Positions 1 through 7,311 of a DNA stretch of 14,545 bases are shown in pieces. The notes beneath the pieces are model-generated. The model was not told where the DNA came from and ran no database searches. It was given only the letters and a program-made list of their open reading frames with translations. Numbering within the stretch: position 1 is the stretch's first letter; every line of letters starts with the position of its first letter. The stretch is from positions 1-14,545 of the forward strand of contig DAONLG010000036.1 in NCBI GenBank assembly GCA_035406565.1, in the 5' to 3' direction. The DNA is from Soehngenia sp035406565 (GTDB taxonomy: Bacteria > Bacillota > Clostridia > Tissierellales > Tissierellaceae). A program made the translations under genes and the position numbers.

Positions 1-803
1 TTTATTCGCTCCTTTCTACATTTATTATAATTGGTCTTTATGCTCTTTTCTTAGGAGAAAATATTAGCTCTTCCATAGGCGATTACGAGGGAACTAGGTT
101 TTTAATTGACAGCTGGATAATTGCAGGACTACTAGTTGTAACTACTATGACTACATCCCTAGGCGCGTTGGGGATAATGGTTGAAGACAAACATAATAAG
201 ATAATTAAAGATTTTGCTTCTTCACCACTTACTTCTCGAACCATGATGTTTAGCTATTTTTCAAGTTCTTTACTCATAGCTCTGATTATGGCAGTGATTA
301 CATTCATTCTAGGCGAAATATATATAGTTATGAATGGAGGAAATATTTTAGGATTTAGGGATTTAATACTAGCCTTTAGCCTAATTTTTTTAACGGCATT
401 AACTTCAAGTTCAATGATGCTCTTTTTTATAAACTTTTTTAGCAGTATGAATGCTTTTGCAGCCATGAGCACTGTTACAGGAACTTTAGCGGGATTTTTA
501 ACTGGAATTTATGTCCCCATAGGCATATTGCCACAGTCAATTCAAACACTGATAAAGCTATTTCCGCTATCACATGCAGCTTTGCTTTTTAGAAATATAT
601 TCATGGCAAAACCAATAGAAATAACATTTAGATTGGCAGAACAGAAATATTTAGATGATTTTAAATTTGAAATGGGATTGATATATGGTATTGGCGAGAA
701 GAATATGAGTTTTATACAGCATATTTTTTTTCTAATAATAACAGCTGCCTTTTTTTTATTTCTGTCTATTAAACTATATGATTTTAGAAGGACAGAAAAG
801 TGA
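1..803 (+). CDS. ABC-2 type transporter permease, C-terminal part (left-truncated by window)
   Basis: The reading frame is open from the left edge (first complete codon at position 3) to the TGA at 801-803. The methionine at 147 is therefore internal and the gene starts outside the window. The visible part, about 267 residues, has several strongly hydrophobic segments. One is near the edge, others lie around codons for LLIALIMAVITFILG and LILAFSLIFLTALTS, another is the stretch containing GIYVPIGILP, and the last is a C-terminal IFFLIITAAFFLFLSI. The GIYVPIGILP...LFPLSHAALLFRNIFM pattern, a last-but-one membrane segment followed by a conserved loop, is typical of ABC-2 permeases of the drug, polysaccharide or antimicrobial export type. 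The ATPase partner would lie upstream and is not visible. Substrate cannot be inferred. Family assignment is fairly sure. Confidence 0.8.
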   Translation, partial: YSLLSTFIIIGLYALFLGENISSSIGDYEGTRFLIDSWIIAGLLVVTTMTTSLGALGIMVEDKHNKIIKDFASSPLTSRTMMFSYFSSSLLIALIMAVITFILGEIYIVMNGGNILGFRDLILAFSLIFLTALTSSSMMLFFINFFSSMNAFAAMSTVTGTLAGFLTGIYVPIGILPQSIQTLIKLFPLSHAALLFRNIFMAKPIEITFRLAEQKYLDDFKFEMGLIYGIGEKNMSFIQHIFFLIITAAFFLFLSIKLYDFRRTEK

Positions 804-865
804 TTTATATGTGTAAATAAAGTTACAATGGGTAAAATTAAAATAGTAAATGAGGAGGTGTTTTT

Positions 866-1273
866 ATGCTATATTTTGCATATGCAAGCAATCTAAGTAA
901 AAAATACATGGCGAGTCGTTGCCCAAATGCTTTACCGCTAAAAAAAGTTATATTGAAGAATTATAAATTGACATTTAATGAATTAGCAGACATAATTCCT
1001 TTTGAGGGAGAAGAGGTAGTTGGCGGATTATACCTAATTTCAAAACAAGAGTTAGAGAAGTTAGACATTTTAGAAGGCTATCCAGATCTATATGATAGAA
1101 TAGTAGTAGAACTTGAGGACGAGTTTGGCAATAAATATGAGGCATTAGCTTATACAATGGTGGAAAAAAGTTTACAAGCACCCCCAGATAATTATTACAA
1201 AATTCTCGTAGAAGGTTATGAGGATTGGGGGATAGAGTTAGACAGGCTTGAAAAAGCAAAAAACATGGAATAA
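866..1273 (+). CDS. Gamma-glutamylcyclotransferase (AIG2-like/GGCT fold) family protein
   Basis: A 135-residue protein with the hallmarks of the gamma-glutamylcyclotransferase fold. It has an N-terminal YFAYASNL (residues 3-10), matching the family's substrate-binding Y-G-S-N-L loop with Ala for Gly. An LDILEGYP segment places a glutamate (E70) at the position of the family's catalytic acid. A PP..YY..I..GYEDWGI tail (residues 106-123) is also typical. Family members cyclise gamma-glutamyl amino acids or peptides to 5-oxoproline, but small bacterial members have varied or unknown substrates. The start is an ATG with an excellent GAGGAGGTG ribosome binding site (852-860). The gene follows the permease by 62 nt and precedes the carbonic-anhydrase-like gene by 13 nt, so it probably shares a transcript with the latter. 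The fold is secure; the substrate is not. Confidence 0.8.
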   Translation: MLYFAYASNLSKKYMASRCPNALPLKKVILKNYKLTFNELADIIPFEGEEVVGGLYLISKQELEKLDILEGYPDLYDRIVVELEDEFGNKYEALAYTMVEKSLQAPPDNYYKILVEGYEDWGIELDRLEKAKNME

Positions 1274-1286
1274 AGTGGAGGTTAGA

Positions 1287-1790
1287 ATGATTAAAGACTT
1301 AAAAGAGCAAAAGGTAAAGATTCACAATACAGCATTTGTTGCAGACAGTGCTGATGTTATAGGAGATGTAATAATAGGCGAAAATAGCAGTATATGGTAT
1401 GGTGCAGTTGTAAGAGGAGACATAGAAAATATTGAAATTGGGAAATACACAAATATTCAAGACAATGCCGTAGTTCATACTGAAACAAATATTCCTACTA
1501 AAATAGGTGATTACTGCGTAATAGGGCATAATGCGATAATTCATGGCTGTACTATTGGGAATAACACACTAATAGGCATGGGAGCAATCATACTCAATAG
1601 AGCTGTGATAGGCAATAATTGTATAATCGGTGCAGGAACGGTAGTCACTGAAGGGAAGATAATACCAGATAATTCAATGGTAATCGGAATCCCAGGCAAA
1701 GTAGTTAGGATGGTTACAGAAGAAGAAATTACTTTAGTGAAAGACAATGCAATAAGGTATACAAAATTGTATAAAAAACATATAGACTAA
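1287..1790 (+). CDS. Gamma-carbonic anhydrase family protein (left-handed beta-helix hexapeptide repeats)
   Basis: A 167-residue cytoplasmic protein made almost wholly of [IV]-G-x-x hexapeptide repeats (for example VIGDVIIGENSSI, TIGNNTLIGMGAI, VIGNNCIIGAGTVV), the signature of the left-handed parallel beta-helix. It carries the gamma-class carbonic anhydrase metal ligands: H64 in VVHTE, and H81 and H86 in GHNAIIHGC. The conserved R43-G-D45 and Q58 are also present. The C-terminal helix follows the IPGKVVR motif. The family (YrdA, CaiE, PaaY type) forms trimers with metal at the subunit interfaces. Some members hydrate CO2 and others are inactive or act on thioesters. I chose ATG 1287 because GTGGAGG (1275-1281) lies 5 nt upstream. 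The in-frame ATG at 1248 would overlap the upstream gene and lacks such a site. Family is sure; carbonic anhydrase activity is only likely. Confidence 0.9.
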   Translation: MIKDLKEQKVKIHNTAFVADSADVIGDVIIGENSSIWYGAVVRGDIENIEIGKYTNIQDNAVVHTETNIPTKIGDYCVIGHNAIIHGCTIGNNTLIGMGAIILNRAVIGNNCIIGAGTVVTEGKIIPDNSMVIGIPGKVVRMVTEEEITLVKDNAIRYTKLYKKHID

Positions 1791-1851
1791 TTCGATTATC
1801 TTTGCTATAGTTTTTTTGAAACAAAAGACAACTATTAATGGAGGGAAGAGT

Positions 1852-3543
1852 ATGGACTACATGGAGAAGTATAAAATGTGGATAGAAGATCCTTATTTTG
1901 ATGAACAAACAAAGTCAGAATTAAAAAATTTAACTGATGAAAAAGAAATTGAAGATAGGTTTTTTAAAGATTTAGAGTTTGGAACAGCTGGCTTAAGAGG
2001 GAAAATTGGCGCTGGTACTAATAGAATGAATGTGTATACAGTGTCATTGGCTACTCAGGGTTTAGCTAGCACGATATTAAAGAGAGGCGAAGAAGCAAAA
2101 AAAAGAGGAGTTGCAATCGCATATGATGTGCGAATGTATTCAGATAAATTTGCTGAAATTGCCGCTAGAGTTCTAGCTGCGAATGGAATAAAAGTATATT
2201 TATTTGATGACATAAGACCGACACCTATGTTATCTTATACAATTAGAAAACTAGGTACAATTTCTGGGATTGTAATAACTGCAAGCCATAATCCTAAGGA
2301 TTATAACGGCTATAAAGTATATTGGGAAGAGGGTTCTCAAATATTAGATGAAATAGCAGATGAAATATTATCTGAAATTTCGAAAATAGGACATTATAAA
2401 AATGTCAAAATGATGAATTTTGATGAAGCAAAAGAAAAAGGATTAATCCAAATATTAGGCGAAGAAATCGATGACCAATATACTAGAGAAATATTGAATA
2501 TGGCAATAAACGATGATAATGTCGACAAGGATATAAAAATTGTCTATACGCCATTAAACGGAACTGGAAACAAGCCTGTAAGAAGAGTTTTAAAGGAGAG
2601 AGGATTTAACAATATCATTGTTGTCCCAGAACAAGAAAATCCAGACCCCACATTTGCTACAGTGGGATATCCAAATCCAGAGGATACCAAAGCATTCAAA
2701 TATGCAAGAGAACTAGGACTTAAAGAAAAAGCAGATTTACTTTTAGCTACAGATCCAGATTCTGATAGAGTTGCAGTGGCTGTTATGAATGATAAAGGTG
2801 ATTATACTTACTTAAATGGCAATCAAACAGGTGCTTTGCTAGTAAACTATATCGTAACTCAAAGACATGCTAAAAATGACTTGCCCTCAAATGCAGCAAT
2901 CGTAAAAAGTATAGTTACTGGTGATTTAGGAAAAGTAGTTGCAAAAAAATATGGAGTGGAAACATTTGAAACATTAACAGGATTTAAAAATATATGTGCT
3001 AAGGCTAATGAGTGGGATGTTACTGGAGAATACAAATTTTTATTTGGATATGAGGAAAGTATTGGCTATGTTTATCAAGATTTAGTTAGAGATAAAGATG
3101 CTATTGTCTCTTCAATGGTAATAGCAGAGATGGCGGGATATTATAAAAATAAGGGTATGTCCTTATTAGATGTTCTAGAAAATATGTATAGTGAATATGG
3201 TTATTACACTGAAAAACAAATTTCGATTGTTTTAGAGGGTATTGAAGGGCAATATAGAATTAAGAGAATGATGGACGATATAAGACATCAGCCTATTATG
3301 TCAATAGGAGAAATGATGCTCAAAGACACTATAGATTATTTAAGGGATGAAACAGATGCAGGTAAATCAAATGTATTGAGATTTTTCTTAGATGATGGAT
3401 CGTGGTATGCGATTAGACCATCGGGTACTGAACCAAAAATAAAAATATACATCTACACAGTAGCTGACACTAAAGAAAAAGCAGCTGACAAAATAGAATT
3501 GATTGAAAAGGTAGTTCTACACAGAATTGAATCCGTAAATTAA
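1852..3543 (+). CDS. pgcA: Phosphoglucomutase (alpha-D-phosphohexomutase family)
   Basis: A 563-residue enzyme, close to the usual length of the Firmicutes PgcA group. It interconverts glucose 1-phosphate and glucose 6-phosphate (possibly also mannose phosphates or phosphopentoses), supplying UDP-glucose for wall and glycolipid synthesis. All four signature sites are intact. The phosphoserine loop is TASHNP (143-148, S145), preceded by GTAGLRGKIG (44-53). The Mg-binding loop is DPDSDR (301-306), the sugar-recognition loop GYEES (399-403), and the C-terminal phosphate-binding loop RPSGTEPK (522-529). ATG 1852 is preferred because GGAGGG (1840-1845) lies 6 nt upstream. A longer reading from a TTG at 1816 has no ribosome binding site. 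The gene sits 61 nt after the carbonic-anhydrase-like gene and is closed by a strong terminator. Exact sugar preference is not readable from sequence. Confidence 0.93.
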   Translation: MDYMEKYKMWIEDPYFDEQTKSELKNLTDEKEIEDRFFKDLEFGTAGLRGKIGAGTNRMNVYTVSLATQGLASTILKRGEEAKKRGVAIAYDVRMYSDKFAEIAARVLAANGIKVYLFDDIRPTPMLSYTIRKLGTISGIVITASHNPKDYNGYKVYWEEGSQILDEIADEILSEISKIGHYKNVKMMNFDEAKEKGLIQILGEEIDDQYTREILNMAINDDNVDKDIKIVYTPLNGTGNKPVRRVLKERGFNNIIVVPEQENPDPTFATVGYPNPEDTKAFKYARELGLKEKADLLLATDPDSDRVAVAVMNDKGDYTYLNGNQTGALLVNYIVTQRHAKNDLPSNAAIVKSIVTGDLGKVVAKKYGVETFETLTGFKNICAKANEWDVTGEYKFLFGYEESIGYVYQDLVRDKDAIVSSMVIAEMAGYYKNKGMSLLDVLENMYSEYGYYTEKQISIVLEGIEGQYRIKRMMDDIRHQPIMSIGEMMLKDTIDYLRDETDAGKSNVLRFFLDDGSWYAIRPSGTEPKIKIYIYTVADTKEKAADKIELIEKVVLHRIESVN

Positions 3544-3560
3544 ATATCATCATAATATAT

Positions 3561-3593
3561 GGGGAGCAACGATGCTCTCCATTGTTGTTTTTT
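3561..3593 (+). terminator. Rho-independent terminator after the phosphoglucomutase gene
   Basis: An 8-bp stem GGGGAGCA / TGCTCTCC (one G-T pair) with the 4-nt loop ACGA occupies 3561-3580. It is followed by the T-rich run ATTGTTGTTTTTT to 3593. It begins 17 nt after the stop codon at 3541-3543. It should end the transcript covering the preceding enzyme genes. Confidence 0.9.
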
Positions 3594-3613
3594 GAATTAT
3601 TAAGTGTTATAAT
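3585..3613 (+). promoter_or_regulatory. Probable sigma-A promoter for the MATE exporter gene
   Basis: TTGTTT (3585-3590), a 17-nt spacer, and a perfect TATAAT (3608-3613) lie upstream of the exporter gene. The -35 box falls inside the T-tract of the preceding terminator, giving a compact terminator-promoter junction. The predicted transcript leader is about 35 nt. Confidence 0.7.
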
Positions 3614-3654
3614 ATTTAGTGTGTCTAATTACATATTAAGCGAGGCGAAGTAAT

Positions 3655-5022
3655 TTGAGTGAAAGTATTGTAAAAGAGAATAAGAGAAACGAAATTTTAA
3701 AAATTGCAACACCTGTTTTTGTCGAATTATTATTAGGTACTTTATTTGGAATGGTCGACATGATGATGCTTGGCCATTTTGGAAGTCATGAAATATCAAC
3801 AGCTTCAATTGCAGCAGTAGGAATCACAAACCAATTGATTTTCATAGGGCTCTCACTAGTTCAGGCTTTAAATGTAGGTGCTACAGCAATGGTTGCAAGG
3901 TACATTGGAGCTAAGAGAGAGGATAAGATCGAATCTGTTGTAAAACATATCATAATTTTAACTCAGATTTTATTAGTTGTTCCCATATTAGTTCTCGGAT
4001 TAGGATTTCCTGAACAATTAATGCATTTTTTTGGGGCAAAATCAGATGCTATTGCGATAGGAAAAGATTATTTTAGAATAGTCACTTTAGGATTTGCTTT
4101 TCAAAGTTTTAATTTTTCAATATTTGCAGCATTGAGAGGCGCTGGAGATACTAAAACTCCAATGAAAATAAATATAAGAGTAAATTTATTAAACGTTCTG
4201 GGAAATGCAATTTTGATATATGGTTTATTGGGAATTAAGCCTTTAGGAATTACTGGAGCGGGTATATCAACTACTTTTTCTCAATTCGTTGCTTTGATTC
4301 TTGTAATAACTCATTTGAGAAAAAGCCATAGTGTCGTAAAGCTAAACATTAAAGATAAGTTTCACTTTGATAAGGATGTGATATATAATTTAATAAAAAT
4401 AGGGCTTCCTGCATCTTTAGAACAGATTGCATTTAGACTTGGAGTTCTGATGTTTGTTAAGATAGTTGCTTCATTGGGAACTGTAGCTTATGCCACTCAT
4501 CAAATATGCTTAAATATTTTAAATCTGTCTTTTACACCGGGACAAGCTTTTGGGATAGCTGCTTCAACACTAACTGGGAGAAGTTTAGGTTCTGGGGATC
4601 AAGATGAAGCTGAAGGCTACATAAGAGAGAGCCAAAAAATTGGAGTTGTGATCTCGATATTTATGATGATATTATTCTTCTTTTTTGGCAAATACGTAGC
4701 AATGCTGTATTCGGATGATCCTGACGTATTAAAAGAAGCTGCTAAAATATTAAAGCTAATGGCTTTTACTATGCCATTTCAATGCTCACAATTAATTCTT
4801 TCAGGCGGACTAAGAGGAGCCGGTGATACTGTTTGGACACTGATAGCCACTTTTATTGGGGTCTTGGGAGTTAGAATTATAATCGCTTATTACCTTGTGT
4901 TGGTATTAAAAATTGGGCTAATAGGAGCATGGATTGCTGTGTTCATAGATCAATTTACTAGATGGTTAGTAATCACTTTGCGGTTTAAGACGAACAACTG
5001 GAAATACATTGCATTAAGATAA
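3655..5022 (+). CDS. MATE-family multidrug/metabolite efflux protein
   Basis: A 455-residue integral membrane protein with about 12 hydrophobic segments in two homologous halves. Each half carries the family signature RGAGDT, at 161-166 (RGAGDTKTPM) and 387-392 (RGAGDTVW). The N-terminal half also has the conserved acidic motif FGMVDMMMLG (31-40). MATE transporters export cationic drugs, dyes or metabolites in exchange for Na+ or H+. Neither the coupling ion nor the substrate can be read here. The start is a TTG, chosen because it is the first start codon after the frame opens and GAGG (3642-3645) lies 9 nt upstream. The gene stands alone between its own promoter and a convergent neighbour. 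Its last 9 nt overlap the 3' end of the opposite-strand flavoprotein gene. Confidence 0.92.
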   Translation: MSESIVKENKRNEILKIATPVFVELLLGTLFGMVDMMMLGHFGSHEISTASIAAVGITNQLIFIGLSLVQALNVGATAMVARYIGAKREDKIESVVKHIIILTQILLVVPILVLGLGFPEQLMHFFGAKSDAIAIGKDYFRIVTLGFAFQSFNFSIFAALRGAGDTKTPMKINIRVNLLNVLGNAILIYGLLGIKPLGITGAGISTTFSQFVALILVITHLRKSHSVVKLNIKDKFHFDKDVIYNLIKIGLPASLEQIAFRLGVLMFVKIVASLGTVAYATHQICLNILNLSFTPGQAFGIAASTLTGRSLGSGDQDEAEGYIRESQKIGVVISIFMMILFFFFGKYVAMLYSDDPDVLKEAAKILKLMAFTMPFQCSQLILSGGLRGAGDTVWTLIATFIGVLGVRIIIAYYLVLVLKIGLIGAWIAVFIDQFTRWLVITLRFKTNNWKYIALR

Positions 5023-6063
5023 ATACAAATCTTTTTTAATAATGTCTGCAAAATTTTTAGCAATGGTTTGCACATTTGGAATTTTATTGATGTAGCCTGG
5101 ATCATTGGCTGTCATTTCTAATGAGAAATACGGTGGCAATTCAAAGGTCTTATTTATATTCAAACTGCTGATTAATTGTTTAGAAAGAGCATCAGAACCA
5201 GAATAACCCGAAACAATTACTCCGAAAATTCTTTTATCATAGAATTTTGTTTTTCTAAACAAGGCAGTTAGCCTATTTATTGTGGCGACTATATTTGCAG
5301 TTAGCATATCATTGTAGTTTGGGCACAAGAATACGATAGTAGAAGAATCTAGTATTGATGGATATACCTCTTCTACTATTATTCCGCCATAGTAACATTT
5401 AGATTGTTTACCAAAATATTTACACGTCTTATAGCCACAACCTCTACAATCTGTTATTTTTCCATTTCCTAAGTTTATATCCTTTACATACAGGTCTTTT
5501 AAATTATTTTTGACCATATCCCAAAGCATAAGAGTGTTAGAAGTCTCTTTATTTGAAGAATGAATTGCAACAATATTTTTATTTCGATAAAATTGTTGTT
5601 CAGAAAATAGCTTTCTCCCAAGTTCTTGAGATTTCATGAGAAGTATTTCTTCTAGAGGGAGATTGTAAATTTTCTGCATCGCAATGAAATTATCTAAGTT
5701 TTCATTAGCTTCAACTATTGGTCTTCCCGGGAAACGGCACCCTAATCTATTCATCAAGTAGATTACTTGTTGAGCATATGTCTTTGTAAAATTATTGTAA
5801 TTACTATGGATGAGAATGCTAGCTTTAGAATCTATTAAAGAATTTAAACCTCTTTGAGTTAATTTTTCTAGCATTAAATTTAGATTATTATTTGTGCCAA
5901 TGGAATTTAATTCTATTGCTAATAGTATATTTTTATTTTTTAAATCCTCATCAACAGTTAATTCACTAATTTTAAGTATATTGTTATCTTCAACTGCTGA
6001 TTCTATCATTTTCAATAGCATTTTACTCGGTTCAGATGGTATAATTAGTATATCTTCTTTCAT
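5014..6063 (-). CDS. Flavodoxin-fold (NADPH-dependent FMN reductase-like) protein with four-cysteine cluster motif
   Basis: A 349-residue cytoplasmic protein. The C-terminal half (about 163-345) resembles the NADPH-dependent FMN reductase / iron-sulfur flavoprotein superfamily. It has a phosphate-binding turn after the first strand (IHSSNKETSNT, 167-177) and a cysteine motif at C206, C209, C214 and C223 (C-x2-C-x4-C-x8-C). It also has a strand and loop reading STIVFLCPNYNDML (241-254), followed by the helix ATINRL. The N-terminal half (about 1-155) seems to be a second, degenerate flavodoxin-like domain with an ILIHSNYNNFTKTYAQQ start and a GRPIVEA motif. The protein probably binds FMN, and perhaps an iron-sulfur cluster, and transfers electrons to or from a partner. 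The gene is last in the serine dehydratase operon. Its ATG overlaps the upstream stop by 4 nt (ATGA) and AAGGAG lies just upstream. The specific reaction is unknown. Confidence 0.7.
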   Translation of the reverse strand: MKEDILIIPSEPSKMLLKMIESAVEDNNILKISELTVDEDLKNKNILLAIELNSIGTNNNLNLMLEKLTQRGLNSLIDSKASILIHSNYNNFTKTYAQQVIYLMNRLGCRFPGRPIVEANENLDNFIAMQKIYNLPLEEILLMKSQELGRKLFSEQQFYRNKNIVAIHSSNKETSNTLMLWDMVKNNLKDLYVKDINLGNGKITDCRGCGYKTCKYFGKQSKCYYGGIIVEEVYPSILDSSTIVFLCPNYNDMLTANIVATINRLTALFRKTKFYDKRIFGVIVSGYSGSDALSKQLISSLNINKTFELPPYFSLEMTANDPGYINKIPNVQTIAKNFADIIKKDLYLS

Positions 6064-7298
6064 ATAATACTCCTTAGTTCATCAAAAGATGCTTTTATTC
6101 TTTCCCTTAGTTTTATGTCTAAATCGTTCTGCTCAATTTCTATACCTGAATTAGTTAGCCTAATCTTACTTCCAAAGAAGGCATCTTCCATCAAAGTTGA
6201 TCCATAGAAAAAGTCACCATTTATAGTTGCTAGTATTGACAATGCTCCAGAGGATAAGCTAGGAGCTACATAGGGTTTATAGCCTAATTTTCTAACCTCT
6301 ACATTTGCATTAACACACTTTTGCGTTAAAAACATAGATTTAACATCATCATAATTTATGATGCTGTCAGCAACAACTAACCCACTACCGTGAGGGCCAA
6401 AAACTCTTCCTTCTTCTTTATAATGTATAAGTGCTGGGTCTTTCTCTGCATAATAAACAGCTCGTGCATTCATGACACCTAATCCATAACCAATAATTTG
6501 ATTAGATGCCAGACCATTAAAATCATATATGCCATTATCATTTTCATTACTTGCTAAAAATGCCACTTTGCATAATAATTCAACCGGATCGCTTATAACT
6601 GCAAATATTCCTTTAAATTTAGAATTCCTCGCGATTTTTGCGTATTGACTTATTATTTTACTATTTTCTTCGAATTGCACCATTCTGTAATCACTTAATT
6701 GTTCACCTACTTTAGGAATTCCTTTTGAAGCGCAAAATACAAACATATCACATTCAAATAGCTCATCTTCATTGAGAATTCTAATCTTGGGGAAACAGTC
6801 TACATTAAAAGGAATTCTTATTTGCTTTAATTCTCGTTCCCATCTCATTAATTTGCTTTCATTTCTATCATATATTCCAATTTCGATATCTTTTCCTAGC
6901 AATACCAACCCAACTAACAATGTACTCCCTACATCTCCTAATGCCATGACATTGATTCTCCATTTATTAGGAAGTTTTATCAATTCATCTTTCCATGTCG
7001 GATAGTTTGTATTTATTGATTTAATTTTTCTGTCTGCTATTAGTCTTTTAATAATTGGATCAATGGAATAATCAGTGCTATCATTTTTATACAGGATATT
7101 CACTGATTCATCTTTTGAAAACAATTGGGATACATCAGTTATGCAAAAAGCTCTTTTTGAATGCATAGGATTATTTTTATTTAGAAAATAGATTGTTTCA
7201 TTAATAGAGCTATAAAAAGTGTTTTCTTCTTCTTGCTCTAGTCCTTCATACTCATCCATTGAAAATAGTTTACAACCATTAAATTTATAGTAATACAT
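6060..7298 (-). CDS. Lactate/malate dehydrogenase-like protein with altered active site
   Basis: A 412-residue protein. An N-terminal extension of about 110 residues has no recognised domain. It is followed by a lactate/malate dehydrogenase-like core. The dinucleotide-binding turn is GDVGST (121-126), with an acidic residue D144 ending the second strand (GIYDRN). Compared with the family in lactate dehydrogenase numbering, R205 aligns with substrate-loop Arg109, R279 with Arg171, and H303 (in GPHGSG) with catalytic His195. However, the Asp168 partner of the histidine aligns with M276 (VMNAR instead of LDSAR), and the Asn of NPVD is Asp (SDPVE, 236-240). An NAD(P)-dependent 2-hydroxy/2-oxo acid reaction is possible but not assured. 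The gene lies 13 nt after the giant protein gene, with AAGGAGG (7305-7311) starting at that stop codon. It is intact, not a pseudogene. Confidence 0.7.
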   Translation of the reverse strand: MYYYKFNGCKLFSMDEYEGLEQEEENTFYSSINETIYFLNKNNPMHSKRAFCITDVSQLFSKDESVNILYKNDSTDYSIDPIIKRLIADRKIKSINTNYPTWKDELIKLPNKWRINVMALGDVGSTLLVGLVLLGKDIEIGIYDRNESKLMRWERELKQIRIPFNVDCFPKIRILNEDELFECDMFVFCASKGIPKVGEQLSDYRMVQFEENSKIISQYAKIARNSKFKGIFAVISDPVELLCKVAFLASNENDNGIYDFNGLASNQIIGYGLGVMNARAVYYAEKDPALIHYKEEGRVFGPHGSGLVVADSIINYDDVKSMFLTQKCVNANVEVRKLGYKPYVAPSLSSGALSILATINGDFFYGSTLMEDAFFGSKIRLTNSGIEIEQNDLDIKLRERIKASFDELRSII

Positions 7299-7311
7299 TT
7301 ACATCCTCCTT

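Noticed and set aside
804..865. Promoter between the permease and the cyclotransferase-like gene (TACAAT at 824-829)
   Set aside because: No acceptable -35 hexamer at 16-18 nt spacing.
1781..1817. Possible terminator between the carbonic-anhydrase-like and phosphoglucomutase genes
   Set aside because: Only a weak TATAG/CTATA pairing with a loop of about 20 nt before the T-run; too unstable to call.
1816..1851. TTG-initiated 12-residue extension of the phosphoglucomutase
   Set aside because: No ribosome binding site precedes the TTG, while GGAGGG sits 6 nt before ATG 1852, and the family starts near that point.
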